A stretch of 64,000 bases of DNA from Megasphaera micronuciformis F0359. GTDB lineage: Bacteria; Bacillota; Negativicutes; Veillonellales; Megasphaeraceae. A program made the position numbers and the translations under genes. Shown in pieces: positions 44,005 through 52,628 of the stretch (position 1 is its first letter; every line of letters starts with the position of its first letter). Below the pieces are notes generated by a model. That model searched no databases. It had not been told where the DNA came from and saw only the letters and a program-made list of their open reading frames with translations. The DNA is taken from assembly GCF_000165735.1 (NCBI RefSeq), contig NZ_GL538208.1, forward strand, positions 108,672 through 172,671, written 5' to 3'.

Positions 44005-45496
44005 AAGTATCTCCTTTGGCAACAGGTAGGGTAATGACTATCATCAGGCCGCCGCTTTGCGAGGCTTGGGCAGCTCTGACGGTACCGCCCAGTGTCTTTA
44101 TGATTTGAGCCGTTATGGCAAGGCCCAGGCCGCTACCTTTAGTAACATCCGTACGTGCTTTATCTGTACGGTAGAAAGTGTTAAAAAGTTTAGTTAATTC
44201 ACCGGAAGATACGCCCGGTCCGTTGTCTGTAAAGGTAACACATACCGAGTTTTTTTGTACCTTGATTTGTATCATGACTTCGCAGCGGTCCTTATCATTG
44301 TATTTCAGGGCATTATTCAAAATGTTGCGGACGACTCGTTCAAAGTGCATGCGATCAATGAAAGTGAAGGCCGGTTCCTTATCCGTATAGTCAATGGAAA
44401 GATCTAAACCGCGGTCTTTATACAAGGGTGATTGCTCTGTCGTAAAATCTTTAAAATAAGCGATTAGGTCGACTTTTTCAAAATGAAAAGGAAGACGACC
44501 CAAGTCGAGCTTAGAAAGGAGAAAGAGATTGTCCACCAGAGATTCCAAGGTATCCGTGCTTTTTTGAATTTGTTTGATATAGTGTAATTTTTTTTCGTCC
44601 GTATCGGCAATCCCGTCTAAGATACCGCCTGCATAGCCTTTGATTGATGTGAGCGGTGTTGATAAATCGTGAGAAATTCCGGCAATAAGCTCCTTGCGAT
44701 TTTCTTCGTAGCGTTCTCGTTCCAAGCGAACACGGCGCAGTTCTTGTCTCATCAGTTCAAAATCACGACAGGCACTGCCGAATTCATCGACACCGTCTAT
44801 GGAGACCGGTGTATCCAAGTTGCCGGCACGAATATCGGCAGCGGCTTTTCGTAATTGGTCCAAGGGAGTCAAGATTTGTCGGGACAAGAGTCGAGACAGG
44901 TATAAGCCGAAAAAAGCAATTAAGGTAACCGCCATAATCAATGATATGTACAGGAATTCTTCGGCTCGATCCTTCCAATCATTTCCGGGAATTGTATTTT
45001 TTGCCAGGAAGGGAGTGTCGCCGGCGGCCATGACGATAGTACCGCTACGCGGTGATACATAGGAAAAATCAAAGCCGTCATGATCCCAATTCATGACGGA
45101 AGGGTTGGGGCCGTATTTTGAAAGAATACGGGCTGCAATAGCCTGTCTGTCTGCTCCGGGTGAAGTATAGTACACGGAACCGTTGCGATCTGACACGATG
45201 ACGGCAATGCCCTGAGCTTCTAATAAATGTGCCGGCTCCAGGTAGTCCTTTACTCTTGGCTTGCCTTTGCGTTCAGCACGGACTCGCAGGGAACTTACTG
45301 CGTATTGCACGGTAAGTGCCGACCCTTTTTCGGGCCATAGGGCCGTAAGAATATCTTTTTGAGTGGTTCCCGAGTAGCGGAAGGCCGATAACAAAATGCC
45401 TCCGACAAGACTAAGAAGCAATACGGGTACGGCAACCATCATGAAATTAGCTAATAATAGTCTTTTTCTTAAGGATAAATCACGAAATCTTAACAT
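43982..45496 (-). CDS. Sensor histidine kinase
   Basis: 504 aa membrane kinase. Two transmembrane helices (about residues 14-35 and 178-200) enclose a sensor domain of about 140 residues. HAMP (about 200-252) leads to the dimerisation helix with His about 276 in GISHDLSTPLTSIKG. The ATP domain has N-box ILNNALKYN, DNGPGVS and GSGLGLAI. RBS GAAAGGAC. It is the first gene of the kinase-regulator pair, which is transcribed divergently from the PepSY gene. The sensed signal is unknown. Confidence 0.94.
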   Translation of the reverse strand: MLRFRDLSLRKRLLLANFMMVAVPVLLLSLVGGILLSAFRYSGTTQKDILTALWPEKGSALTVQYAVSSLRVRAERKGKPRVKDYLEPAHLLEAQGIAVIVSDRNGSVYYTSPGADRQAIAARILSKYGPNPSVMNWDHDGFDFSYVSPRSGTIVMAAGDTPFLAKNTIPGNDWKDRAEEFLYISLIMAVTLIAFFGLYLSRLLSRQILTPLDQLRKAAADIRAGNLDTPVSIDGVDEFGSACRDFELMRQELRRVRLERERYEENRKELIAGISHDLSTPLTSIKGYAGGILDGIADTDEKKLHYIKQIQKSTDTLESLVDNLFLLSKLDLGRLPFHFEKVDLIAYFKDFTTEQSPLYKDRGLDLSIDYTDKEPAFTFIDRMHFERVVRNILNNALKYNDKDRCEVMIQIKVQKNSVCVTFTDNGPGVSSGELTKLFNTFYRTDKARTDVTKGSGLGLAITAQIIKTLGGTVRAAQASQSGGLMIVITLPVAKGDTYETYPTY

Positions 45497-45589
45497 AAGT
45501 GTCCTTTCACGGTAATATCGGTTTATGTTTTTTCTATAATACTATGTTTATACGGAGTCGAACAGGGTAAAGCTGAAAGGTTATGAATT

Positions 45590-45634
45590 CTTTTATAAGC
45601 TATTTATAGTTTGTTTAGAAGTTCTCGATATACT
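45590..45634 (+). promoter_or_regulatory. Operator of three 11-bp-phased TTTA repeats with promoter, ahead of the PepSY gene
   Basis: CTTTTA (45590), TATTTA (45601) and TGTTTA (45612) repeat at 11-base steps, and TATACT (45629-45634) begins 12 bases after the last, exactly as upstream of the ArnT-like gene. The region separates the divergent kinase and PepSY genes. Confidence 0.62.
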
Positions 45635-45683
45635 TTGACCATGGACAAAGATATTATGACCGAAGGTCAGAGGAGGTTTTACT

Positions 45684-46391
45684 ATGAACACTGAAAAAAA
45701 CATACAATCTGTAAAGGAAAACGTACAAAAAATAATTACGGTTAAAAATGCAAAGCGATTAGCGGCGGCTCTCGTCGTTTGTGTCATCCCTTTAAGCGGC
45801 GGTGCTTGGTATCAGCATCAACAAAAGGCCGCGGTAAAAGTTGAGGTGGAAGCCGCTAAATCGCAGATGGTTGCCCAAGAGGCACAAGAAAGGGGCATAA
45901 ATCTTATCGGTGAAGATAAGGTCAAAGAGATTGCGGCAGCTCGTATCGGTACGGATGTAAACAGTATTACCTTTAATAAGATTGCACTTAAAGATGGGAC
46001 AAAGCATAAAAAAACGGGTGAAGGAGAAGCTCATAAAGATAAGAAGGACAAGAAAGATAAGCAAAATAAGAATCATAAGGAAAAGAAGAGAAATGGAGAT
46101 GACCGGCAAGATATGCCTCGAGAAGGTATGGGGAGGGGAGAAATGAACCCGCAGTCGTTTGCGCAACCGATGCAGGAACCGCAACAACCCAACATGAATC
46201 CGCAGGCGTCCGTACAGCCGATGCCGCAGCCGCAGCAAACCGACACGAATCCGGCGGTCCTTCCGGCGCAACCTCATGTTGCCGACTTTATTCCCGTATA
46301 TAAAGTAAAATGCCAAGTTGGAAATGTAGAGTATAAATTTGTTATTAATGCTGTAAACGGTGATGTTTTGCATACGAGTATTGACGAATAA
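45684..46391 (+). CDS. Membrane-anchored PepSY protein with an inserted low-complexity segment
   Basis: 235 aa. The N-terminal part is basic with one membrane helix (about residues 27-43). A PepSY half (LIGEDKVKEIAAARIG, then ITFNKIALKDG, about 73-107) is followed by a Lys/Asp/Glu/His-rich run (about 108-140). Two 17-residue Pro/Gln/Met repeats follow (each beginning MNPQ and containing QPM and PQQ, about 154-187) with a partial third. The other PepSY half (VYKVKCQVGNVEYKFVINA, NGDVLHTSIDE, about 202-235) comes last. AGGAGG RBS. It is divergent from the two-component system and preceded by the shared operator, so it is probably part of that regulon. Confidence 0.8.
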   Translation: MNTEKNIQSVKENVQKIITVKNAKRLAAALVVCVIPLSGGAWYQHQQKAAVKVEVEAAKSQMVAQEAQERGINLIGEDKVKEIAAARIGTDVNSITFNKIALKDGTKHKKTGEGEAHKDKKDKKDKQNKNHKEKKRNGDDRQDMPREGMGRGEMNPQSFAQPMQEPQQPNMNPQASVQPMPQPQQTDTNPAVLPAQPHVADFIPVYKVKCQVGNVEYKFVINAVNGDVLHTSIDE

Positions 46392-46394
46392 AGA

Positions 46395-46431
46395 AAAAAT
46401 CTGCACGAAGTATTTCGTGCAGATTTTTTTT
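46395..46431 (+). terminator. PepSY gene terminator
   Basis: AAAATCTGCACGAA / TTTCGTGCAGATTTT stem with T8. Confidence 0.88.
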
Positions 46432-46463
46432 GAAAGTATTTATCAACGAATTTGATAACCGCC

Positions 46464-46492
46464 TTGACTAACGGTCGGCAATCTATTATGAT
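46464..46492 (+). promoter_or_regulatory. glmS promoter
   Basis: TTGACT (46464-46469), 17-base spacer, TATGAT (46487-46492); start expected near 46499, about 88 bases upstream of the ribozyme cleavage site. Confidence 0.55.
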
Positions 46493-46585
46493 AAGTGAAA
46501 TGGTGGGGTATTGTGCCTTGCTGTTTTATTTTATTTTGGGCAGTTGCCCCGGTTTGTCGATATTTACGAAAAAGATATATTCTTA

Positions 46586-46738
46586 GCGCTGGCTCTCATA
46601 ACGGAGAGGACGAGGAAGAGGTTGTCGAGCATTCAGCGGATGCCTCTCGGCTCAGCCGGTCGATAAAGGTCGTAAAAACCCGACGGTGACGACGGGGACA
46701 AAGCGGTATATAAGGCTATCGACAGAACTGCGCGCGTA
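46586..46738 (+). ncRNA. glmS ribozyme
   Basis: Self-cleaving, glucosamine-6-phosphate-activated ribozyme in the glmS 5' UTR. The conserved core is easily read: A-GCGC at the cleavage site (between 46586 and 46587), GACGAGG then AGAGGTT-GTCGA, TTCAGCGGATGCCTC, CGGC/GCCG pairing, GTAA and GGGACAAAGCGG. It ends 20-25 bases before the glmS start. Cleavage would destabilise the glmS mRNA when GlcN6P is abundant. Confidence 0.92.
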
Positions 46739-46760
46739 ATTGCAAGGAGGTTCTGACTAT

Positions 46761-48590
46761 ATGTGCGGTATAGTAGGTTATGTAGGTAAGGAGCAGGCAG
46801 CTCCCTTTTTATTGGACGGCTTATCCAAGTTGGAGTATAGAGGGTACGATTCGTCAGGAATCGCTACCTTTGACGGTACAAAGCTTGTCGTAGAAAAATG
46901 CGTAGGTAGGCTGGCAGCTTTAGAAGAAAAGATTGCCGGTCATATTCCCCAAGGTCATATCGGTATCGGCCATACGCGTTGGGCGACACACGGTCGTCCG
47001 GCAGATAATAATGCCCATCCTCATACAGACGGGAAGGGGCAATTTGCTATTGTTCACAACGGGATTATTGAAAATTATCTGCCCTTGAAAGAGGCTCTTT
47101 TGAAAAAAGGGCATGAATTCAAGTCGGAAACGGATACGGAAGTGGTAGCACATCTTTTAGCAGACGTATATGACGGTGATTTCGTTGCCGCTGTTCGTAC
47201 GGTGCTGAATACGGTCGAAGGATCGTACTCCCTCGTGTTTTTGTCCAAGGCTCATCCTGATTGTCTGATTTGCGCTAAGAAGGATAACCCTTTGGTTATC
47301 GGTCTTGGGCAGGGGGAAAACTTTATTGCCTCCGACATTCCGGCCATTATTAACAAGACGAGAAAGACCTATATTTTGAATGACGGTGAAATGGCTGTCG
47401 TTCGTGCCGATAATGTAGAAGTCATGAATTTGGCAGGCGAACGGATTGATAAGAAGATTTTTGAAGTCAACTGGAATGCCGAAGCAGCTGAAAAGGGCGG
47501 CTACGAACATTTCATGTTGAAGGAAATTCATGAACAGCCCAAGGCTATTCGCGATACCATGTCTCAACGTATTTCAAAAGATGGAAAATCTGTCGTCTTT
47601 GACGAATTGAAGTGGGATAAAGATTTTCTTGATTCCATTAACAAAATCGCCATTGTTGCCTGCGGTACGGCTTATCATGCGGGTTTGGTAGGCAAGTCCT
47701 ACATTGAAAAACTTGTCCGACTGTCTGTGGAAATCGATGTAGCCTCCGAATTTCGTTATAAAGAGCCGATTATTGACGACAAGACTTTGGTCATCGTCGT
47801 CAGTCAGTCCGGGGAAACGAGCGATACCTTGGCGGCCTTGAAAGAATCGAAACGACTCGGTGCCAAGACCTTGGCCGTTACCAACGTAGTGGGTTCATCC
47901 ATTGCCCGTGAAGCAGACCAGGTCATCTATACCTGGGCCGGTCCGGAAATTGCAGTAGCTTCGACCAAGGCTTATACGACGCAACTTGTAGCCTTTTTCA
48001 TGTTAGCTCTGTACATGGCGGAAATTAAGGGGACTCAGTCGCATGAACGGGTGAGCGAATTAATTGAGGCCCTGCGTAAATTGCCCGATAATGTGGGACG
48101 CACCTTTGAAGATGTAGAGCCTGTTAAGACCTTTGCTCGTCAATACGGGTTCAATGAGGACGCCTTCTTTATCGGCCGTTCTTTGGACTATAATGTGGCG
48201 ATGGAAGGCTCGTTGAAGCTTAAAGAAATTTCTTACATCCATGCGGAAGCCTATGCCGCCGGTGAATTAAAGCACGGCACACTGGCACTTATTGTAGAAG
48301 GGGTGCCTGTCATTGCCTTGGCAACGCAGAAGCATGTGTATGAAAAAACTCTCAGTAATATTAAAGAAGTAAAAGCTCGTGATGCCGTCGTTATCGGGAT
48401 CGCTACGGAAAATGATACGGAACTTGAAAAGTATGCGGATCATGTCATTAAGGTTCCCGAAACGGATGAACTTTTGACGCCCATATTGGCTGTTATTCCT
48501 TTGCAGCTTTTGGCTTATTATGCCGCTATTACTCGCGGTGCCGATGTAGATAAGCCGAGAAACCTGGCTAAATCCGTCACGGTAGAATAA
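46761..48590 (+). CDS. glmS: Glutamine-fructose-6-phosphate aminotransferase
   Basis: Makes glucosamine 6-phosphate from fructose 6-phosphate and glutamine, the entry to amino-sugar and wall synthesis (609 aa). ATG 46761 follows AAGGAGG and exposes the catalytic Cys2 (MCGIVGYVG). The glutaminase domain has HTRWATHG and NGIIENY. Two SIS domains follow with SQSGETSDTLAALK and the C-terminal KPRNLAKSVTVE. Controlled by the upstream ribozyme. Confidence 0.97.
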   Translation: MCGIVGYVGKEQAAPFLLDGLSKLEYRGYDSSGIATFDGTKLVVEKCVGRLAALEEKIAGHIPQGHIGIGHTRWATHGRPADNNAHPHTDGKGQFAIVHNGIIENYLPLKEALLKKGHEFKSETDTEVVAHLLADVYDGDFVAAVRTVLNTVEGSYSLVFLSKAHPDCLICAKKDNPLVIGLGQGENFIASDIPAIINKTRKTYILNDGEMAVVRADNVEVMNLAGERIDKKIFEVNWNAEAAEKGGYEHFMLKEIHEQPKAIRDTMSQRISKDGKSVVFDELKWDKDFLDSINKIAIVACGTAYHAGLVGKSYIEKLVRLSVEIDVASEFRYKEPIIDDKTLVIVVSQSGETSDTLAALKESKRLGAKTLAVTNVVGSSIAREADQVIYTWAGPEIAVASTKAYTTQLVAFFMLALYMAEIKGTQSHERVSELIEALRKLPDNVGRTFEDVEPVKTFARQYGFNEDAFFIGRSLDYNVAMEGSLKLKEISYIHAEAYAAGELKHGTLALIVEGVPVIALATQKHVYEKTLSNIKEVKARDAVVIGIATENDTELEKYADHVIKVPETDELLTPILAVIPLQLLAYYAAITRGADVDKPRNLAKSVTVE

Positions 48591-48608
48591 TTACATAATA
48601 AGAAATGT

Positions 48609-48644
48609 AAAAGAGTCTTGTCTTGGGGCAAGACTCTTTTTTTT
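48609..48644 (+). terminator. glmS terminator
   Basis: AAAGAGTCTTG / CAAGACTCTTT stem with T8. Confidence 0.87.
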
Positions 48645-48718
48645 GAGAAAAAATAACTCTAATGCAAGCACACCATAGCTATTTGATTCATAATGCTAAA
48701 ACGGCAATATAATTATTC

Positions 48719-48748
48719 TTGACACGCATAGATAAGTATATATATAAT
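48719..48748 (+). promoter_or_regulatory. PFOR promoter
   Basis: TTGACA (48719-48724), 18-base spacer, TATAAT (48743-48748); strong match, 48 bases before the ATG. Confidence 0.7.
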
Positions 48749-48796
48749 AAACATATAGTTAAACGTTATACTAAACTGCGATAAGGAGTGAATTTC

Positions 48797-51700
48797 ATGG
48801 TAAAATTGATTACAAAAACTATGGACGGTAACCAAGCGGCAGCAGACGTAGCTTATGCATTTACGGAAGTGGCTACGATTTATCCTATTACGCCGTCATC
48901 GCCCATGGCTGAACATGTCGATGCTTGGTCGGCACACGGGCGGAAAAATCTTTTCGGACAACCTGTTAAGCTGGTTGAAATGCAGTCTGAAGCCGGAGCT
49001 ATCGGGGCTGTTCACGGTGCCTCCGAAGCAGGCAGTCTCTGTTCCACCTTTACGGCGTCACAAGGCTTGATGCTTATGATTCCCGTATTACATCGTTTGT
49101 CCGGTCAGTTAAAGCCGGTAGTACTTCACATTGCGGCACGTACGGTAGGTACACATACCATGTCCATATTCGGCGACCATTCAGACGTTATGGGCTGTCG
49201 TAATACGGGCTTTGCTATGCTTTGCAGTGCCGGTGTACAGGAATGTGCCGACTTAGCGGCAGTAGCTCATTTGTCGACCATCAAAGGGCATGTACCGTTT
49301 ATGCATTTCTTTGACGGGTTCCGTACGTCTCACGAAATCCAGAAGATTCATACGGTGCCTGAAGAAGAGCTGAAAAAACTCATTGATGAAGACGCTTTGT
49401 ATGAATTTAAACATAAAGGACTGAATCCAGAACATCCGGTTATGCGCAGTACCGTAACGAATCCGGACATGTACTTCCAATCGAAGGAAGCCAGCAATAT
49501 CTGGTACGACCGTTTGCCTCAGATCGTAGATGAATACATGCAACAAATCAATACGCTCACAGGTCGCAACTATAAACTCTTTAACTACTACGGTGCAGAA
49601 GATGCCGAAGATATCTTAATCGGCATGGGTTCCGTTACGGGTGCCGTTCAGGAAACGGTAGATACATTGAATAAACAAGGCAAGAAGACCGGTTATATTC
49701 AGGTTCATTTATACCGTCCCTTCTCCTTACCGCACTTTACACAGGCCTTGCCGAAGACAGTTAAACGCATTACCGTATTGGACCGCACGAAGGAACCGGG
49801 TGCCTTAGGCGAACCCTTGTATGAAGATGTGTGCGCAGCTATTCGCCACACGGACTTGTCACCTGAAATTTTTGCCTGTCGGTATGGTCTTTCTTCGAAA
49901 GACGTATCTCCTGCATCCATCCATGCCGTATTCTGTAACATGGAAGCGGCAAAGCCGAAAGTTCACTTTACAGTCGGTATAAATGATGATGTAACGAACC
50001 TTTCCATTCCCGACGTACCTTTAGTCGTCGATCATGACGGTATCGTTAACTGCAAGTTCTGGGGTTTCGGTTCCGACGGAACGGTAGGGGCTAATAAGAA
50101 CTCCGTAAAAATTATCGGTGATAATACGGACATGTTCGTACAGGCTTATTTTGAATATGATACGAAAAAATCGGGCGGCGTTACGAAGTCTCACTTGCGC
50201 TTCGGTAAGAACCCTATTCGCTCTACTTATTACATCAAATCGGCTGATTTCCTGGCTTGCCATAAACCCGTTTATATGAGTACTTATGACATTGTCGGCG
50301 AAGTTAAAGACGGCGGTGTATTCCTCTTGAACTGCGGCTGGTCACAAGAAGAATTGGAAACACATCTTTCCGCTAAGGTTAAGCGGGATATCGCTCGTAA
50401 GAAGCTCCGCTTCTATATCATTGATGCTGCTAAGATTGCCGGTGAACTCGGTCTGGGGACGAACCGTACCAATACGGTATTGCAGGCAGCCTTCTTTAAA
50501 CTGGCCAATATACTGCCTATTGAAGATGCCGTAGAATATATGAAAAAAGCTATTCAAAAAACTTACATGGCCAAGGGTGACAAGGTAGTTGCCATGAATC
50601 AGGCGGCTGTCGATCGCGGTATCAGCGATGTCGTAGAAGTACAGGTGCCGGCAGCATGGGCTGAGTTACCGGAAGAAAAAGCGCAGGAAGATACGAGAAA
50701 TCTTCCGGAATTCATTAAAAAGATTGTTGAACCTTCGAACTTGCAAAAGGGTGATGACATTCCCGTCAGCGAATTTGTTCCTTATGCCGACGGCTCTTAT
50801 CCCATGGGTTCTACTCAGTATGAAAAACGCGGCATTGCGTCTGTTGTGCCTCGTTGGATTGCCGACAATTGTATTCAATGTAATCGTTGCTCCTTTGTTT
50901 GCCCCCATGCGGCTATTCGTCCCTTCCTGGCATCTGAAGAAGAGCAGGCGAAGGCTCCCGAAGGTTTTGTAACCAAAAAGGCCGTAGGCAAAGATATGGA
51001 TAAATACGGTTTCCGTATTCAAGTATCTCCCCTTGACTGCTACAGCTGTTACACCTGTGTCAATGTATGCCCGGCTAAGGAAAAGGCTCTGGTTATGGAA
51101 CCTTTAGATACACAGGTTAAAGAACATGAAAACTGGGAATATGCCGTAAGCCTTACTCAAAAGGAAACGGGCCTGGATAAATACACCGTTAAGGGCAGTC
51201 AGTTCAACCAACCCTTACTTGAATTCTCCGGCGCTTGTGCAGGTTGTGCCGAAACGGCTTATATGAAAGTATTAACACAGCTTTTCGGACAGCGTATGTT
51301 GGTTGCCAATGCAACCGGTTGTACTCAGGCCTGGGGCTCGGCAATGCCCAGCTTATCCTATACGGTAAATAAAGACGGCTTCGGCCCGGCTTGGTCCAAC
51401 TCCGTATTTGAAGACAATGCCGAATTTGCTCTCGGTATGTCCTTATCTATGGAACAACAACGTGACGACATTCGCCTCAAAACGGAAGAACTCGTTACTT
51501 TAGTAGACGGTGAGCTTCGCGATGCAGCCAATAAGTGGCTTGAATCCTTTGGGTGCAGTAATGAAGGCGAAGTGACGGAAGCAACGAGTAAGGCCTATAT
51601 TGCAGCCTTGGCTAAGGCTCAAGTGAACGGTCGTGCTGCTGAATTGCGGACGTATCTGTTGGCTCATAAAGAACACATTGTTAAGAAAACTATCTGGATG

Positions 51701-52333
51701 TACGGTGGTGACGGTTGGGCTTATGACATCGGATATGGCGGCCTTGATCACGTTCTGTCCATGAACTACAATGTCAACATTATGCTCGTCGACACGGAAG
51801 TATACTCCAACACGGGTGGCCAGTCCTCCAAGGCTACGCCGGTAGGTGCTGTAGCACAATTCGCTTCAGCCGGCCGTCGTTCGAATAAGAAGGACCTGGG
51901 ACGACTCCTCATGACATACGGTCACATTTATATTGCACAGGTTGCTTTAGGGGCCGATTCCAATCAATTAATGAAGGCTATTAAAGAAGCAGAAGCCTAT
52001 GACGGACCGTCTATTATTATCGCCTACTCGCCGTGTATCAACCACGGTCTAAGCTGCGGTATGGGACGGGCTCAGGAAGAAATGAAACGTGCCGTTGACT
52101 GCGGGTACTGGCACTTGTATCGGTATAATCCGGATTTGAAGAAGGAAGGAAAGAACCCCTTCATTCTCGATTCTAAGGAACCGCAAGCATCGTTCCGCGA
52201 TTATCTTATGGGAGAAACGCGCTATGCCGCTTTGACAAGAACTTTCCCGGATATTGCCGATGAACTGTTTACACAGGCAGAAAACTTTGCTAAAGAAAAA
52301 TACGATATTTATCAGACTTTAGCAGATAAATAA
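48797..52333 (+). CDS. nifJ: Pyruvate:ferredoxin (flavodoxin) oxidoreductase, single chain
   Basis: Oxidises pyruvate to acetyl-CoA and CO2, reducing ferredoxin (1178 aa, normal length). ATG 48797 follows AAGGAG. Domains in order: pyrimidine-binding (YPITPSSPMAEH), transketolase C-like, gamma-domain, and a 2[4Fe-4S] ferredoxin module (CIQCNRCSFVCP about residue 694; CYSCYTCVNVCP about 750). The TPP domain follows with proximal cluster Cys residues in CAGCAET and ATGCTQAWG, plus GGDGWAYDIGYGG and YSNTGGQSSK. Its reduced ferredoxin is the likely Rnf substrate. Confidence 0.97.
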   Translation: MVKLITKTMDGNQAAADVAYAFTEVATIYPITPSSPMAEHVDAWSAHGRKNLFGQPVKLVEMQSEAGAIGAVHGASEAGSLCSTFTASQGLMLMIPVLHRLSGQLKPVVLHIAARTVGTHTMSIFGDHSDVMGCRNTGFAMLCSAGVQECADLAAVAHLSTIKGHVPFMHFFDGFRTSHEIQKIHTVPEEELKKLIDEDALYEFKHKGLNPEHPVMRSTVTNPDMYFQSKEASNIWYDRLPQIVDEYMQQINTLTGRNYKLFNYYGAEDAEDILIGMGSVTGAVQETVDTLNKQGKKTGYIQVHLYRPFSLPHFTQALPKTVKRITVLDRTKEPGALGEPLYEDVCAAIRHTDLSPEIFACRYGLSSKDVSPASIHAVFCNMEAAKPKVHFTVGINDDVTNLSIPDVPLVVDHDGIVNCKFWGFGSDGTVGANKNSVKIIGDNTDMFVQAYFEYDTKKSGGVTKSHLRFGKNPIRSTYYIKSADFLACHKPVYMSTYDIVGEVKDGGVFLLNCGWSQEELETHLSAKVKRDIARKKLRFYIIDAAKIAGELGLGTNRTNTVLQAAFFKLANILPIEDAVEYMKKAIQKTYMAKGDKVVAMNQAAVDRGISDVVEVQVPAAWAELPEEKAQEDTRNLPEFIKKIVEPSNLQKGDDIPVSEFVPYADGSYPMGSTQYEKRGIASVVPRWIADNCIQCNRCSFVCPHAAIRPFLASEEEQAKAPEGFVTKKAVGKDMDKYGFRIQVSPLDCYSCYTCVNVCPAKEKALVMEPLDTQVKEHENWEYAVSLTQKETGLDKYTVKGSQFNQPLLEFSGACAGCAETAYMKVLTQLFGQRMLVANATGCTQAWGSAMPSLSYTVNKDGFGPAWSNSVFEDNAEFALGMSLSMEQQRDDIRLKTEELVTLVDGELRDAANKWLESFGCSNEGEVTEATSKAYIAALAKAQVNGRAAELRTYLLAHKEHIVKKTIWMYGGDGWAYDIGYGGLDHVLSMNYNVNIMLVDTEVYSNTGGQSSKATPVGAVAQFASAGRRSNKKDLGRLLMTYGHIYIAQVALGADSNQLMKAIKEAEAYDGPSIIIAYSPCINHGLSCGMGRAQEEMKRAVDCGYWHLYRYNPDLKKEGKNPFILDSKEPQASFRDYLMGETRYAALTRTFPDIADELFTQAENFAKEKYDIYQTLADK

Positions 52334-52340
52334 GAGTTAA

Positions 52341-52373
52341 TAAAATCCGCTCCTTCATAAGGAGCGGATTTTA
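52341..52373 (+). terminator. PFOR terminator
   Basis: AAAATCCGCTCCTT / AAGGAGCGGATTTT perfect stem, CAT loop. Confidence 0.87.
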
Positions 52374-52375
52374 TA

Positions 52376-52411
52376 AGAAAAGAGGATTCCCGTAAAGGAA
52401 CCCTCTTTTCT
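52376..52411 (-). terminator. Terminator of the feo operon
   Basis: Stem of AAAAGAGGGTTCC / GGGAATCCTCTTTT type on the minus strand (one mismatch), directly after the Cys-rich protein stop codon. Confidence 0.65.
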
Positions 52412-52579
52412 TTATTTTTTTGTCGAATCAGATTTTGATTTTCTGGTCGAGCAGCAGCTGCCGCCGCCGTCACAGCAGGAGCAACCGGAAGACCCGTTAA
52501 ACATGCCGCGTACATGTCTTACCATGTAGATGACGGCAATAAGGATTACAATTCCTACAATAATAGTTGCCGGACTCAT
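52412..52579 (-). CDS. FeoB-associated Cys-rich membrane protein
   Basis: 55 aa. It starts MSPATIIVGIVILIAVIYM (one membrane helix), then RHVRGMFNGSSG and a Cys cluster CSCCDGGGSCC, ending in a basic KSKSDSTKK tail. RBS GAAGGCGA on the minus strand. It lies 49 bases after feoB in the same direction. Small proteins of this layout regularly follow feoB in Firmicutes and probably assist ferrous iron uptake; the mechanism is unknown. Confidence 0.85.
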   Translation of the reverse strand: MSPATIIVGIVILIAVIYMVRHVRGMFNGSSGCSCCDGGGSCCSTRKSKSDSTKK

Positions 52580-52628
52580 AAAATCGCCTTCTTTCTAAGA
52601 GGCACGACATCGTCCGAAAAAGTAATGC

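Noticed and set aside
46495..46689. 64-codon plus-strand frame (starts MKWWGIVPCC) before glmS
   Set aside because: No ribosome site, begins at the predicted transcription start, and its second half is the glmS ribozyme core.
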